From Wuchereria bancrofti (lineage: Eukaryota; Nematoda; Chromadorea; Rhabditida; Onchocercidae), in assembly GCA_005281725.1 (NCBI GenBank), contig SSBO01000003.1, positions 2,345,824 through 2,409,823 on the forward strand: a stretch of 64,000 nt of DNA, given 5' to 3'. Below are positions 13,181-25,600 of this stretch, in pieces. The notes under the pieces were generated by a model. The model saw only the letters and a program-made list of their open reading frames with translations. It did no database searches and was not told the DNA's origin. Each line of letters opens with the position of its first letter. Positions within the stretch are counted from its first letter, which is position 1. A program made the position numbers and the translations under genes.

Positions 13181-15515
13181 ATGCACAAACCATTATCACT
13201 AATCTCTTTGCTATGCTTACTTTTCTACTTGAATTACATATTGGCAATTCCAATTGATAACGGTGTCGAAGGTGAGCCAGAAATAGAATGTGGTGCTTCT
13301 ACTCTTACAGTCAATTTCAACACTAGAAATACTTTTGAGGGACATGTATATGTGAAAGGACTTTACGACCAAGAAGAATGTCGTTCAGATAGCAGTGGAA
13401 GGCAGGTTTGGCTCATTTCTTTTCCACAAATTTTTATAAAATTTTTGCAAGCTAAGGAATTTTATGATTTCAAAAAATTTTTGCTTCGTCATAATTTTGA
13501 CGACTACCTTAACAAATTCATTTTTACTTTATCAATTTATAACTATTGGAATTTGGAATTATATCATAATGTTATAAGTAATCTCGAGATAATTTCAATG
13601 AAAATTCATTAATGGTAATATAAGAAATATGATGAAAGGTTCATGAAAGAGTACAGCGGTCATATAAAAGGAGAAATTTTAATTTATTTTCTTGGTCATT
13701 TCTTTTCCTCAATATAATCTATAATACTGTATGTCATCAATTTTGCTTATGGAAGAAGTATCATTGTTTTGTTATTATCATTACTTATATTACTAAAATT
13801 GAGGTCGTCATTTGGACAATAAGATTGTTTGTGTTATTCCCACTATTCCTTTTACTGTCACAGTAACTTTACCTTTCTTATTTAAAAGAAGAGCTACAGT
13901 ACTTTTTTTGCAAGGCTTTTTAACTAAATTCAATAGTAATATCAGTTACAGTACAGATTTTTTCAATTAAAAATCATGATTAACTTAATAACTGGTACTC
14001 GAAATACCTCATAATTTTCTTCTCCACTGATAATACCAAATTGCTACTAATGTTTCAATTAAATAAATTTCATTTTGTTCAGGTAAATTTCATTTTTTTG
14101 TTTCATTTTGTTTAATTGATGCTTTGTTCTTTTTCAAGCAACCTATTAAATTAAAATTTCGAGAAGTTGGTTTTAAAAACTAATCATGCATTTGACTATA
14201 TTTACGACTGTATTTTCAGGTGGCTGGAATCGAATTACCGCTTGATTCGTGTAATGTTGAACGATCACGGTCCTTAAATCCTCGAGGTGTCTTCGTAACA
14301 GCTGTAGTTGTTATTACATTTCACCCGAAATTCATTACTAAAATAGATCGAGCATATCGTATACAATGTTTTTATATGGAAGCTGATAAGACTGTTAGCA
14401 CACAGATTGAAGTATCCGAAATGACCACTGTATTCCAGACACAAGTGGTACCAATGCCTGTATGCAGATATGAGGTTTGAAATTTTAGGAAATACAATTC
14501 TTGAAGATAATATTGAAAGACATGGAAGTTATTTAATTATTTTCCCTTAATCAATTTAAACTATGTTTTAAAGATTCTGGATGGTGGTCCATCTGGTACA
14601 CCTGTTCGATATGCAATGATCGGAGATCAGGTGTATCACAAGTGGACTTGTGATTCGGAAACTACAGATACATTCTGTGCACTAATACATTCTTGTATTG
14701 TGGATGATGGGAAAGATGATGCGGTACAAATCCTGAATGAAGATGGTTGTGCTCTGGATAAGTATTTACTCAACAATTTGGAATATCCCACAGGTAAATA
14801 GTAAAGATAAGTGCAATTTGATTGAAGATTAAATTTATTTGAAAATATTTCAAATAATGAATTTTAATAAATGTTTTATTGATAATCCACTAGTTTTACA
14901 GACTTAATGGCTGGCCAAGAGGCTCATGTTTATAAATATGCAGATCGATCGGAGCTTTATTACCAATGTCAAATTAGTATTACAATTAAAGAACCAAATA
15001 GCGAATGTCCACGTCCGGAATGCCCAGAACCACAAGGATTCGGTGCTGTCAAATCTGCTTCTGCACCAGCACCAGAAGCTTCACCGCTTTCTCCTCGATT
15101 ACTTAAGAAACGATCCGTTAATTATGACAACACGCTAGATGTTAGCGCCAGTTTTAGCGCAATTGATATAAGCGAAGAGGTTTGTTTAGCTGATTTAAAA
15201 TAATCTGATAATTTGAAAAAACATATTTTATATGTTAAATTGTCATCAAATTTCCATTTTAAATTTTGTTTTCTATGCAACTATTATTAACTTACATATG
15301 ATACTAATTTTTAGGATCCCAATTTACCAGCTAAACGTCTATTGTCAGCTGCGATCGGTCGGTCAATTAGTCCATTGCATTATCAGTCTAATGGTAACTT
15401 TTGTATTACATCACATGATATCTTACTTATCACCTTGTTTAGTATTATACTAGCTATTGCCTGCATAATTTTCATTGCTTTTATCATTTACTTTAATAAT
15501 AATTCTAAATCATAA
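13181..15515 (+). CDS. cut-1: Cuticlin (ZP-domain cuticle protein), CUT-1/CUT-3 type
   Basis: Secreted structural protein of the nematode cuticle; members form insoluble cuticlin polymers, for example under the alae. Five exons: 13181-13405, 14220-14474, 14574-14793, 14902-15179, 15315-15515; joined product about 392 residues. The start at 13181 gives a typical signal peptide (MHKPLSLISLLCLLFYLN), followed by IPIDNGVEGEPEIECG, the hallmark of CUT-1-like cuticlins. The ZP domain fills about residues 35-275, with the expected cysteines and blocks ITFHPKF, MEADKTVSTQIEVS, VYHKWTCDSETTDTFC and EAHVYKYADRS. After it comes a Pro/Ala-rich linker, a dibasic convertase-type site (LLKKRS), and a C-terminal membrane helix (about residues 360-385) with a short polar tail, the usual ZP precursor layout. 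An in-frame upstream ATG at 13088 would add a second hydrophobic stretch and is less likely. CUT-1, CUT-3 and CUT-5 are close, so the exact paralogue is uncertain. Confidence 0.9.
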
Positions 15516-16684
15516 AGTTCTATTTATTTTTACCAAGGATTTTTACGAGTTTAGAGATTTTAAAATGAAAAAAAAAAGCCCAAATATTTTTCGTTACCAT
15601 AAATTTGATTGTGCAGAAATTAAAAATGAAATTTCATACATGCAGCAGATTGTTTCACTTTAAGTATTTCTGCTCATATAAATTTTAACGGAGATAATTT
15701 GAAATTAAAATTAGTGCCCACTTATAATTAACACCTATAACTTTTCAAAATTTCTTAAGATATTTTATGCAAATTGTTATCGATTGAATTCAGACATGGC
15801 AAATTGGTACTGCAAATGTTTTGAACTTAATTTCTGCAACTGGCTGCTTTTTTTTTTTCGCTCATATTTTATTTACAAATATATTTTAAGAACACAAAAC
15901 GCGCAATATTTACGTTTGTACACATTACATATTTCCCTTTTTTTCGTGTTATTCAATATATTATTTCCTTTCTATCAATTCTTCTATTCTTAATTATATC
16001 TCTCTATTTCAGACTTAATAATTCTGATCTATCTGAGTTCAACCTATTCTGTAATTCGTATCTATTATCTTTCTCATTTAATTCACACTGAATACTTAAT
16101 TTCATTAGAAAAAACGCTATTCTTTGACATTTTAAGATAACTAAATTTATTTCAAACTTTTTAATACATTCAATCGATCATAAAGGTAACGAAGATTCTA
16201 AATTTTAATATTGTTCGAAAGCAATTTGGTCAAAAAAATACATTCAGAATTAAGAATAACATTTGTTTTTTGAAAAATGAAGTATTTTAATCTGTTAATT
16301 CCTGTTTTATAATATAATTTACTCAATTTTCTATCCAAATACTAGTTTCATTTTTTCTAATTTTAATTAAATAAATACTTTTTAGCTAAATTATAATAAA
16401 CCTGTGTTCGGATTTCTCTCGAAATGTAAGTTACCTTTAACAATACAAATCTCTTTAATAATTATTCTCTTCTTGCTTAAGTCATTGATCATTGATTTTC
16501 ATTAACAAGAAATTTTAGAACAACATATTTTTCTTTAAATAACACTTCTGAGACTAAATTTTTATTTTCATTTAGTTCACTTTCTACTGTTTACACTTTG
16601 AACTATGCATGACAAAAGTCTTTAGATTCATTAATTAATTTTAATAATTTCATTAATTTTTAACTCTTTCCCAAATCGAATAAC

Positions 16685-17129
16685 TTACCATTCATTATTT
16701 CTGTAAAACAGAAGAAAAATTTGCAATTTTGAAATTGTTGTACTGACAATTCATATTTTTCATTTTCCGGAATTTTTGCTTGCTGTGATCTCATTCATTT
16801 CTTTATTCTTTCATTTCATTTCGCAAAATGTTTTTAGCTTCTTTAAAACCTCTATACATATATCTATACTTCTTGAGCTTTTCATTCGAACTCAGATAGA
16901 TTTTTTTTTAGTGAAAAACTACTTCAACTTTAGTTATATTTATAGGTCAATTGCGTGTTGTGTCACAATGATATGATTAATCATTACTTAATTTCTGCAG
17001 TTTTGTAAATTTACAAAACTGAATGTTCAAGCGCGAGTTGTGCAATAGCCAAATTACTTAATTTATGTGCCATTATTCTTGTAAAACGGAAGGAAAATTT
17101 TTGTAATTTTGAAATTGTTCTGCTGACAA
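16685..17129. repeat. Pair of diverged direct repeats
   Basis: Copy 1 at 16685-16749 and copy 2 at 17068-17129 share runs such as TGTAAAAC, AATTTTGAAATTGTT and CTGACAA with scattered differences. The shared block CACAATGATAT follows each copy further downstream (about 16965 and 17190), suggesting that an older, larger segment of a few hundred bases was duplicated and then diverged. No coding content. Confidence 0.6.
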
Positions 17130-17686
17130 ATAGATGCGATAAAAATTTCGTTATCAATGGCTTTGTAAATTGATTACATATTTATGTCACAATGATATTC
17201 AAAGTTAACGACAGTATTTGAACCTTCCATCGAATTATAAGAAAAAGATATAATTTGTCAGATTAATTTCTTCAATTAGGACTTTTTATAGGACAAGCTT
17301 ATTAGCTTAAACAATAAATGAACTATATTTTCTCAATAATTATGTTAGCATATTTTCAAAGCTAAAGTATGCATCAGATTAAATCATATCACATTAGATC
17401 AAATCCAAACTGATTTGTTCAGTTAATTATCGATTAGATATTTATTCAAGCGAGTATCACTTTGGTTTATCCAAAATGAGATATATCATAAGAATTTTGC
17501 ATCAGCGGTAGCCTAAGTAAAATCCAGAACTGGTTAATACATACTTTATTAAACTAGAAATAATAAAATTGAACTATAAAATCAAAAATATTCATTAAAG
17601 ATTAAATGATCAAATAATTTGACAGTGAATAATTAAACCAGATTATTAAATGAGCAAACGAACATCCCATTTGATGATTGATCATT

Positions 17687-17752
17687 TGACAAACATTCCA
17701 GGAAAGGCATTGGATAGGATCCAATATCAATTCTTTCCTGGAATATTTGTCA
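17687..17752. ncRNA. Candidate microRNA precursor hairpin
   Basis: The 20-nt arm 17687-17706 pairs with 17733-17752 with a single C-A mismatch (outer pair T17686-A17753 extends it to 21). Inside, 17709-17715 pairs perfectly with 17719-17725 around a 3-nt loop, separated from the outer stem by an asymmetric internal loop (2 versus 7 nt). The 66-nt size and one long nearly perfect arm fit a pre-miRNA; strand cannot be decided from sequence. I do not recognise either arm as a known miRNA. It could instead be a chance inverted repeat or a miniature-transposon remnant. Confidence 0.4.
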
Positions 17753-19286
17753 ACTTTTCAATAAAAACATTTCTCTCCGAACTACTGATGAGTACGTCTA
17801 AGTTCTTTTTTTTTCATTTTTCCTTTAAATCTATTTTCAAAGAGAATCAGCAAACAGAAGTTTAATGGCTGCTCATAAAAAGAGAGAAAAAAAGAAAATT
17901 TTATTGCATAAATTTTACTAAGAACTATTCTCGAGAATTTCGTAAAAAAGTTGCTGCAAAACTTTTTTATTTTCGTTTGAGACATTTCATAAATATACTA
18001 CAAATGTTATATAACATAGGCTTTACTGAATTTCGATATTTTGGACTTAAATTTTGAGCATTCTTTTGAAATTGCATAATAATAGTACGATGGAATAAAC
18101 CGGTATTGAACAAATGAGCATAAAGTATCAATTCCGATTTTACAATATTTGTGTACGGATAATTCGTAATGTACCCAATAATTTTGTTCTTTCAAAGTTT
18201 TGCTTTTGTAATTTTTGCTATGAAATTCTGTCTGCTACCGTATTTTTCAGGAATAAAATTCCAAGAACCTGAAACATGTCAAGAAGATAAGCCAATTGCT
18301 TTCAGGAAATTGGCTAAATCTACTAGGAAAAGTGCACAGATAATTCATTTCAGAAGAATATATTTCACTGATTGATTGTACGATAATACAATAATACGAA
18401 ACATTCTTTGATGTGACAGGAAGAAATATCATTCAGGAAATGATGAATGATCACTGTTTGCAGTGAAATCAGATAGTGGGCAAACTAAGCCATCAATCAA
18501 TTTATCGTTTAATCGTTTAATCAAAAAGAAAAAAAAAGTATCGAAATTTAATTAAATCTAAATGATTGTTGTTATTTGTAAAATATCCTAGAAAAGTTCT
18601 CTTTTAAAATTGTAATTAATACATTAGTTCATCTATGTTATCCCAACCGTTAGCGATGAAATAAAATGAAGAATGTAATATACAAATAGTTTCCTTGAGA
18701 AAACAAACAAATTCCAAATAATTCGTAAAACGACAACAATAAATTTCATCGATATGTAAATCTCTATCTGTTCTTTGATACATTAAGAAAAAAAAACTAT
18801 ACTTTCTAAATTTATTTTATACTACATTTTTAACTTCACTTTTTTCAGTGGAAACCGATAAACTGAAGTACAAAGAAGAATTATCCTTCGGTTAATGTAA
18901 TATCTAAATTTTATAAGGACTTATCAACTCTCATCAATGATTGTCATCAGCAAGTTAATAATGGCAAAAATGAAAAATTACATTCTGACAAGATGTAAAA
19001 GATCAAAGAAAAAAAAAGTAAAAAAATAGGTTAAAATAAAGCACTTTCCTGAATAAATATAGATAATATTGAAAGAAGATTGAAGAGACTTATTTTACAT
19101 AAACCAGCAATATATATAGTTGAAGTTTTGAACAAGAACTTCCAATAAAAGCTGTCATCAAATTAGACAGTATTATGTTGACAAGTCAAGCTAATCGCAC
19201 TATGAGAGAATATTTGAATCGAATACGTAGTAGTATCATTCCATGAAATACTTTTTCCTTAAATTTCATTTCAAAGAGTAAATGTT

Positions 19287-19368
19287 GATCAGGTGGCCGA
19301 GTGGTTAAGGCGATGGACTGCTAATCCATTGGGGTCTCCCCGCGTGAGTTCGAATCTCATCCTGATCG
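19287..19368 (+). tRNA. tRNA-Ser, anticodon GCU
   Basis: Complete class II tRNA of 82 nt. Acceptor GATCAGG (19287-19293) pairs with CCTGATC (19361-19367), discriminator G at 19368. The D-arm holds GCCGAGTGGTTAAGGC, the A-box region. The anticodon stem ATGGA/TCCAT encloses CTGCTAA, giving anticodon GCT at 19320-19322 (decodes AGC/AGU). A long variable arm (about GGGGTCTCCCC) is typical of serine tRNA, and the T-loop GTTCGAATC supplies the B box. No intron, no encoded CCA. A T-run at 19382-19385 is a plausible Pol III terminator. Confidence 0.97.
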
Positions 19369-19381
19369 TAAGGACGTAAGA

Positions 19382-19385
19382 TTTT
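19382..19385 (+). terminator. Pol III T-run terminator of tRNA-Ser
   Basis: TTTT 14 bases after the tRNA 3' end, the first run of four T on the plus strand beyond the gene, consistent with Pol III termination. Confidence 0.6.
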
Positions 19386-19606
19386 GTGTTAGCTGTTTGC
19401 TCTCATTTAACATCATTAAATTTAATATGCTGACTGACAACTTTCGAATTTTGGATGACTTTTCTTCCGTATGCGATCTTCCACACATAACATCAGTTCG
19501 TTTGCTTGCAACCAAACTTTAAAACATTGGTATCGAATCTTAAACTGTGTCAAATTATTAAATATATGTATATTTTTTTCCCTGATTGCTCCTAGACTTT
19601 TGTCCT

Positions 19607-19657
19607 CATCATCATCATCATCACTGTCGGAAGTGATGATGATGATGCGGACAATAG

Positions 19658-19694
<37 letters not shown>
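19607..19694. repeat. Inverted (CAT)n/(GAT)n hairpin followed by (TC)n(TA)n
   Basis: At 19607-19624 a CAT-triplet run ending CAC is followed after 8 nt by GTGATGATGATGATG (19633-19647), giving a perfect 15-bp hairpin. Immediately downstream a TC run and then a TA run occupy 19656-19694. All seen directly; no coding meaning is proposed. Confidence 0.8.
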
Positions 19695-20347
19695 CAAGTA
19701 TATTCTTTTTGATATCTCGAGGAATCAAGCATTTATTGTGTTATCAGCATTTTGCTTAATTCACTAACTGATTAGAATTCATATTGGAATATTTGGCACT
19801 AATCGGATAGTATGATAATTCCTTTATAGCTTGCTTTAAACAAATACCTCATCATGTATCTACAAATCAATGAAATCAGTAAAAAGGATGAATTGATGAA
19901 ATCTTTAATGTTGCATTATGCATCCCACCTTAATTTCTTCTTTCTCATTTACGGTATTGAGAGATGTGATTTGATGTGATCCATCACTAAGAAGAGCTGA
20001 TAAAGTGGGTCAATCAACAGATATGACTGCACCGGTTATTCACATATATGTTGTAAAGCGGAACGGCAGATAGAAAGCTCATTATTTCGACGATATTTTT
20101 TATTTGGAAAGAGAAGAAGCAATAAACAATAAAGGAATACGAAACATGTACCGAAACTGTTTAGCTTGTAAGAAAATTCCTTTCTATAATTAACCATTAT
20201 CTCAGTAATGCAATTTCCCTTCAAACATTTAATCGGTCATTGTGACTATGTCCGGAAACTAATGCATTGAGTCGTCCTTAATAACACTATGTCTTACAAA
20301 ACTATACCAGAAGCAAACTAATTTGCAAATGAATAACGTGTATATAT

Positions 20348-20353
20348 TTTATT
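20348..20353 (-). promoter_or_regulatory. Poly(A) signal AATAAA for the METTL2-like gene
   Basis: TTTATT on the plus strand reads AATAAA on the minus strand, 16 bases past the stop codon of the methyltransferase. Its closeness implies a very short 3' UTR, common in nematodes. Confidence 0.5.
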
Positions 20354-20369
20354 TACCACACAAATCAAG

Positions 20370-21943
20370 TCATAACAAAGTACTTTTCACATATTTACAT
20401 TGCACCCACATGCGGTACATTTTTAATCGTTTAGCTCTATTTACTATCAATCGTCGATCCAAAACATTAATTTCTTTTTTTAAGCCAACTTCAGTGAATA
20501 ACCTATCCAGCTCATCCTGACTGAAGAAATAAACCAGAGTTCCATCACCACGACGATAAAAATTTTCATCTATCAAGCGATTCTTTTTGAACCTCAGTTG
20601 CGTCATATCAAGCTGTGCGTAATCTTTCAAAAGTAATATACCACCTGGCTTCAGTAAACTGAAAACAATTTCAAATATTTTCATTTTCGGTAGAAGATAG
20701 TACCATAAAAAAGTTACCTACATCCTACATGATGTAAAGAGTCTTAAAAAGTTCTCGTGTACCTATACTTTAGTTTACTATTCAATATTTTATATAAAAT
20801 AAAACAATTATATATGAACAAAAAGAATATTACCCCTTTCATAATGAGAGGAACAAACCAGTAAAAATTTGGAAAGCATAATTTTTAAATGTCAACAATA
20901 CATGTTAAATCAGAAAAAATGTTAAATGTTTTTCCGTTTAAAGCAGTGCGAAAGAAGACAGAGTGTGATGGAGCGACCCTGTAATACAACAGCTCACCTG
21001 GCTAAGTTGTCAACTGCCTGCTTCTGTTTTTCTGGTGGAAGTGCCGAAAGTACATAAATGCAAAGGATTATGTCAAGGGATTCCACAGGTATGACCTCCG
21101 TTATTTGTTCTGTAATATCCCATACAAACGGTTTACATCTATTGGACCACTGCACCGTATCCTGCTTCAGAATATCCACTGCCTGTTGTGAATAATCGCA
21201 AGCGTAAACAAACATTTTTCCAGATCGTTCAGATACTTGTAGCAAAGGTATTGTGGCATTGCCGACACCACATCCAACATCCAAAACATGAAGTGGATCA
21301 TCCGATTTCTGCAACAACAAACAACAAATAGATTCTTTGAATAACTGAGGGATAAAACTTGAAAAATAAAAACGGCACTCTTAGCACACTATCTTCTATT
21401 TTTTCAATGAAGCTGGCAACATGAAACTATTTTTTAATATTTCATTGTTATGTTATCAAACCTTGTTCAAAAAAGGAAAAAACGTTACTTCAAATACCTG
21501 CCCGTTTCCCTTTTATTTTATATACGTTTACAACGCACTCTTTCGTCTATAACATAACAGTAAGTTAGATCACAAATAAAATTATTCAGCTACAATTAAT
21601 ATCCTAATCAAACATCAATAAACTATGCAATAACCAATATAAATCTAAAATGTTAACTTACTCGGCATTCGACATTCAATTCTGGAAACTCAGTTAGCAG
21701 CCAATTTCGATCCATAAAAAACTTGCCCCTGTGTGTTCGGTAGAATGTATCCCATTGTTCAGCAGGATTTTGTAGCAAATATTCAACTTCCTGAGAAGCA
21801 ACAGGTGATTCCTTTTGAAGAGCTATCTGATTACGTGCTTCTTCTTCCTGTTCCAATTTCCATCCCACATTATCCCATGCATTATATCTGAATACTTCTG
21901 ATTCATCGCTCAAATAACGTGTACCAAATTGCTTCCTTGTCAT
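20370..21943 (-). CDS. METTL2: tRNA N3-methylcytidine methyltransferase, METTL2 family
   Basis: SAM-dependent enzyme of the METTL2/6/8 family, which methylates C32 in the anticodon loop of certain tRNAs. Three exons in transcription order: 21943-21662, 21308-20998, 20658-20370; splices keep frame and give about 293 residues. The N-terminal family block reads [26 protein letters not shown] (split here as RKQFGTRYL and NAWDNVGW), followed by [13 protein letters not shown] and [15 protein letters not shown] motif I is [12 protein letters not shown] at about residues 102-113. The third exon holds [34 protein letters not shown] and a C-terminal [10 protein letters not shown]. The start was chosen because an attccag acceptor (21962-21961) lies 17 bases upstream, suitable for trans-splicing. 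It lacks the roughly 80-residue insert between FPEL and motif I found in human METTL2, so its length is close to METTL6; the RKQFG/NAWDNV block still favours METTL2. Confidence 0.9.
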
Positions 21944-22640
21944 TTGGACAGCCACTTGACCTGGAATGTACAAGAAGTACCACTCAACCTGAAACCCACT
22001 CGATCGGAAACATAACGAAGATAACACCCACACAGCAACTTAAAACAAAACTTAAAACCTTTTAAAATCACTACGACCTTCAAAAGTTGAGTTTCAGCGT
22101 TAAAGAAGAAGCTAATGAAAACTTAAATCCCAGATGGAACAAATCCTCCTATCGTCCTTATTTGGAATTTGGGATGGTTATAAAATAATGTTACCTTCTT
22201 CCGGCATTTGTTCCGGAAAACTGCTACTGACTATCAATCAGTTTTACCAGTTAGAGGGATGGCAGGATGCATTCCGGGAAATTTTGATCAACTCAAAAGG
22301 AAATATTACATATTGATTTAATATTAAGCAGTTCAAATGGTTGTCAATGAATCAACTAATACCGAATTAATTAAATCGGAATTAATTAATGATGCTTACA
22401 TTAATCATCAACATCCTTATTATTTTTCCTGTAAATAAGAAAAGCATAATTGAAGTTAGAATGCTGCAGTTAAAAGTGCTAAAAATAGAGTGCTATTGTC
22501 AAAACTATTCAAAAAAAGAAGTGGCATGTATTTTATAACATGCATGTGCAAGAAAAAATTGATTTACAATTTGTTGAATTTCAAATGATGCAGTAATTAG
22601 GCAATAGTTATGCTAAAATGATAGTCTGACAGTGATGACA

Positions 22641-22680
22641 ATAAATAAATAAATAAATAAATAAATAAAATAAATGAATA
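22641..22680. repeat. (AAAT)n microsatellite
   Basis: About seven near-perfect ATAA tetranucleotide units followed by decayed units (AAAATAAATGAATA). Confidence 0.85.
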
Positions 22681-25600
22681 AAATCATTATTCAATGAGCA
22701 CATTATTTTCTTAATTGAAATATATGCAAAGATGAGAAAGAATCATTTTCAACTGATTATTCGGAAACTAAAACAAAAAAAAAAAGAAAATCAAAAATAC
22801 CTCAATTGTTATTGATCAAAGAACAGAACAATGTCAGACGCAATGATAAATAAATCATTTGGTGTATATTTTGAAAAATTACAAATGAAACATCAAAGTT
22901 TTTTTTTTCATATTTCAACATTTCCTTCTTTTCAACACCAATTTATATTCATACCATCCTTTCAATTCAAATTCTTCTTTTCAGTTCAAATCCTTCTTTC
23001 TGGTTCTAAATTTGCTTTTCAGTTCAAATTCACCTTTTTTTTTTTAGTTCAAGTTTTTATTCATTCACTACTGGTCATAAAATATATTGTTACATGTATA
23101 ATTACAACCGAAATGTTTAAAAATATTTATTTATTGAATATTTTTTTGCTCCATAGAAAGCTTCCACAATTTTCAATTTTATTTTTGACTTTTATGTCTT
23201 CCAAACCTTATTTTTATTGTTGTTTGATATAAAATCCGCCACCGATTGTTTAAAAATAGTATCATCTTTTATTATTGCATTTTTCTTTGTATAAGTATGA
23301 AAGATATGTAAATATCATATTTAAGTTTTATTACATAATTTTTACAATGATACTGCGTCATATAATCAATTATTTGATGATAACTGTAAGGTATTTTAAG
23401 AAATATTTTCTAATGTAAAATGTTGAAAAGAGAATAATCGAATAGATGATAAGTAAGATTATGGTATGTTAAAACTTATAATCAAAATAGATAGTTTAGA
23501 TCCGTTTAGATGATTATCTCACCGAATACAAATGTCCCTCCGATCATTTGTTATCACATTTTTATCTCATATGTTGAACCCATCTGAATAACATATATTA
23601 ATCTATGTGTTGATCACCTTTTTAACTATTTCATTTCCATTTATTCCAGAAAGGTAAGGAAAACAAGCTTATCTAGAGATTGAGGTCAATCATAGATGAA
23701 ATTTGATGCTAAAAATAGAAATTTCCTATATGAGTAATGAAATATGCAAATGTTGAATGTATCGCCACTTAATCTCTTCATTCATTTATTTTGTCATTCG
23801 CGCACATTAATCATAAATATTTCATCTCATTTAGCTTTTCTTTCCTATTTTCAATAATTATAAATTATTGATTGTTTTCTTTTTTATTCAATTTGAAAGT
23901 CAATGAAGTATTCGGATATTGGATGGAATTAATAAAGTTAATTCCATTAATAAAGAGTAAAATGAAATTGTTAAACTGAAACTGTTTGGGATTTTGTGCT
24001 TGATTACATTCTTTATTTCATGTACAGTTTATTTCGTATTATTTATTCATCATTTGATTTCGATTATTTAATAAATTAACTTTGACACAGAATTTTTACT
24101 TTTTGATTACTTTTTGTCATGCATCACAAAGTCAGAGTTCACAAATTCATTTATGAGCGATAAGAAAAAAATTAAAAGAGTTTGGTTGTCAAGTCAGTAA
24201 CAGTTTAGCACAATTTTGAATTTGCCTTCAAGAATTTCTGCAGTAAATCAAAAAGTGCCTAATGCATTTTTGCGCCATATATAATTATGCATATAGACAC
24301 ATAAAAAATAATGGCCAAATATAATTCTGAGAAAAGTTCAAGCACCAAACTATTGCTATTCATGTTATTCAGTCTAGACTCATTTATTGCACTGGCCAAG
24401 TTATTTTGCCACTAAATGAAATTTATATTTACTAATAGGAAATTAAAAAAACTGTTCACTGAAAAAAAATGCTACTTCTTGCTACTATCCTAAATTTGGA
24501 CCATTAAAATGAATTTCTAATTTTAGGCAATTAAGTAATCCGATAATTAAGTAAAAATATTTAACATTATTTTGTTAAAATCCAGAAGATATATATAGGT
24601 AAATGTAAAAAGAAAGAGCATTTGAATGATTATTTCCAAATTAAATCAAATTTGAAAGTTTCATATCGATAAATGAGAAAATTATCGATTAAAATTATGC
24701 CAAGCTGTTTGTTTATTTCTGACCATTTACTATCTAAATGATTTATTTATACATATACTATAGATAATAATTATGATGTTTGACAATATATTAGTAATTA
24801 AAATATACATTAAATTATTTATTACGTTAGGAAAAAGGAAATAGAAAGGGACAAAAATCATTAAGAACAAACTCATCTAATGAGGTACCAATCTATTATC
24901 TATACTCATATTTACTTAAAAAAAAGTAATTACCCGATAAGGTCTGTTTTAATTTCGAAATGCTCAATCAGTAATTCAAACTTAACAAAGACTATCATTG
25001 ATCTTTCTTTACCTCGAACATCTCTCTCTCTCTCCTTCATTTCATTCCGGGAAAAGTTTAAATTAGGTTACTATTCTTCTCTTTATACTTTACTATTATC
25101 CCATCGTTACATCTTTATTATTATTCTAATATTTCATTGAAATTAATTTATTTATCTTTATTTATTATTATAATATTTACTTTTATTTTATTGAAAAAAT
25201 ATAACACTATACAGCACTACTAATATTTAAATCGTTTTGTTATTTATTTCTTTTCATCAAGCAATTTTCTGATTTCTCGGTAAAATTTTTTTTTCGGTAA
25301 AATAAAATTTGTTTTGTTTTTGAATTGAAGTTTCATTTCAAGGCCAAATAATTTTAACTTTCATTTGGTAAAAAGGATGATAAGACGATTGTACCTAACA
25401 AGCACGTTTGAATATTTGCTTAACTCTAAAAAAAAAAAAAAAAACATGATTGAAATGTGTACAAACATGCTTTTCCTTGCTCGTTTCGCTCTTTTAACCT
25501 TGAATAAGCAAAAAAGATGAGAATTTTTTCCAAAACATCTTTTTTTCTCATCGTTCATTAATTTTTACATCTGTTCATTTCATTTAATATTCACTAGAAA

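Larger units (their letters stand above)
15516..19286. other. Intergenic region, no coding gene recognised
   Basis: AT-rich DNA between the cuticlin gene and tRNA-Ser. Open frames here (for example at 15784, 16776, 17650 and 18169) are short and look like chance frames. Structures seen: a degenerate pair of about 60-bp copies (16685-16749 and 17068-17129), a 24-bp perfect palindrome (16998-17021) and a long hairpin at 17687-17752, each described separately. Confidence 0.6.

Noticed and set aside
17650..17865. Plus-strand 71-codon frame
   Set aside because: Overlaps the long hairpin, whose arms account for part of the frame; the peptide is not recognisable.
22831..23232. Plus-strand 133-codon frame rich in Phe and Ser
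   Set aside because: Arises from TTC/TTT-rich low-complexity sequence; no signal peptide or family feature that I trust.
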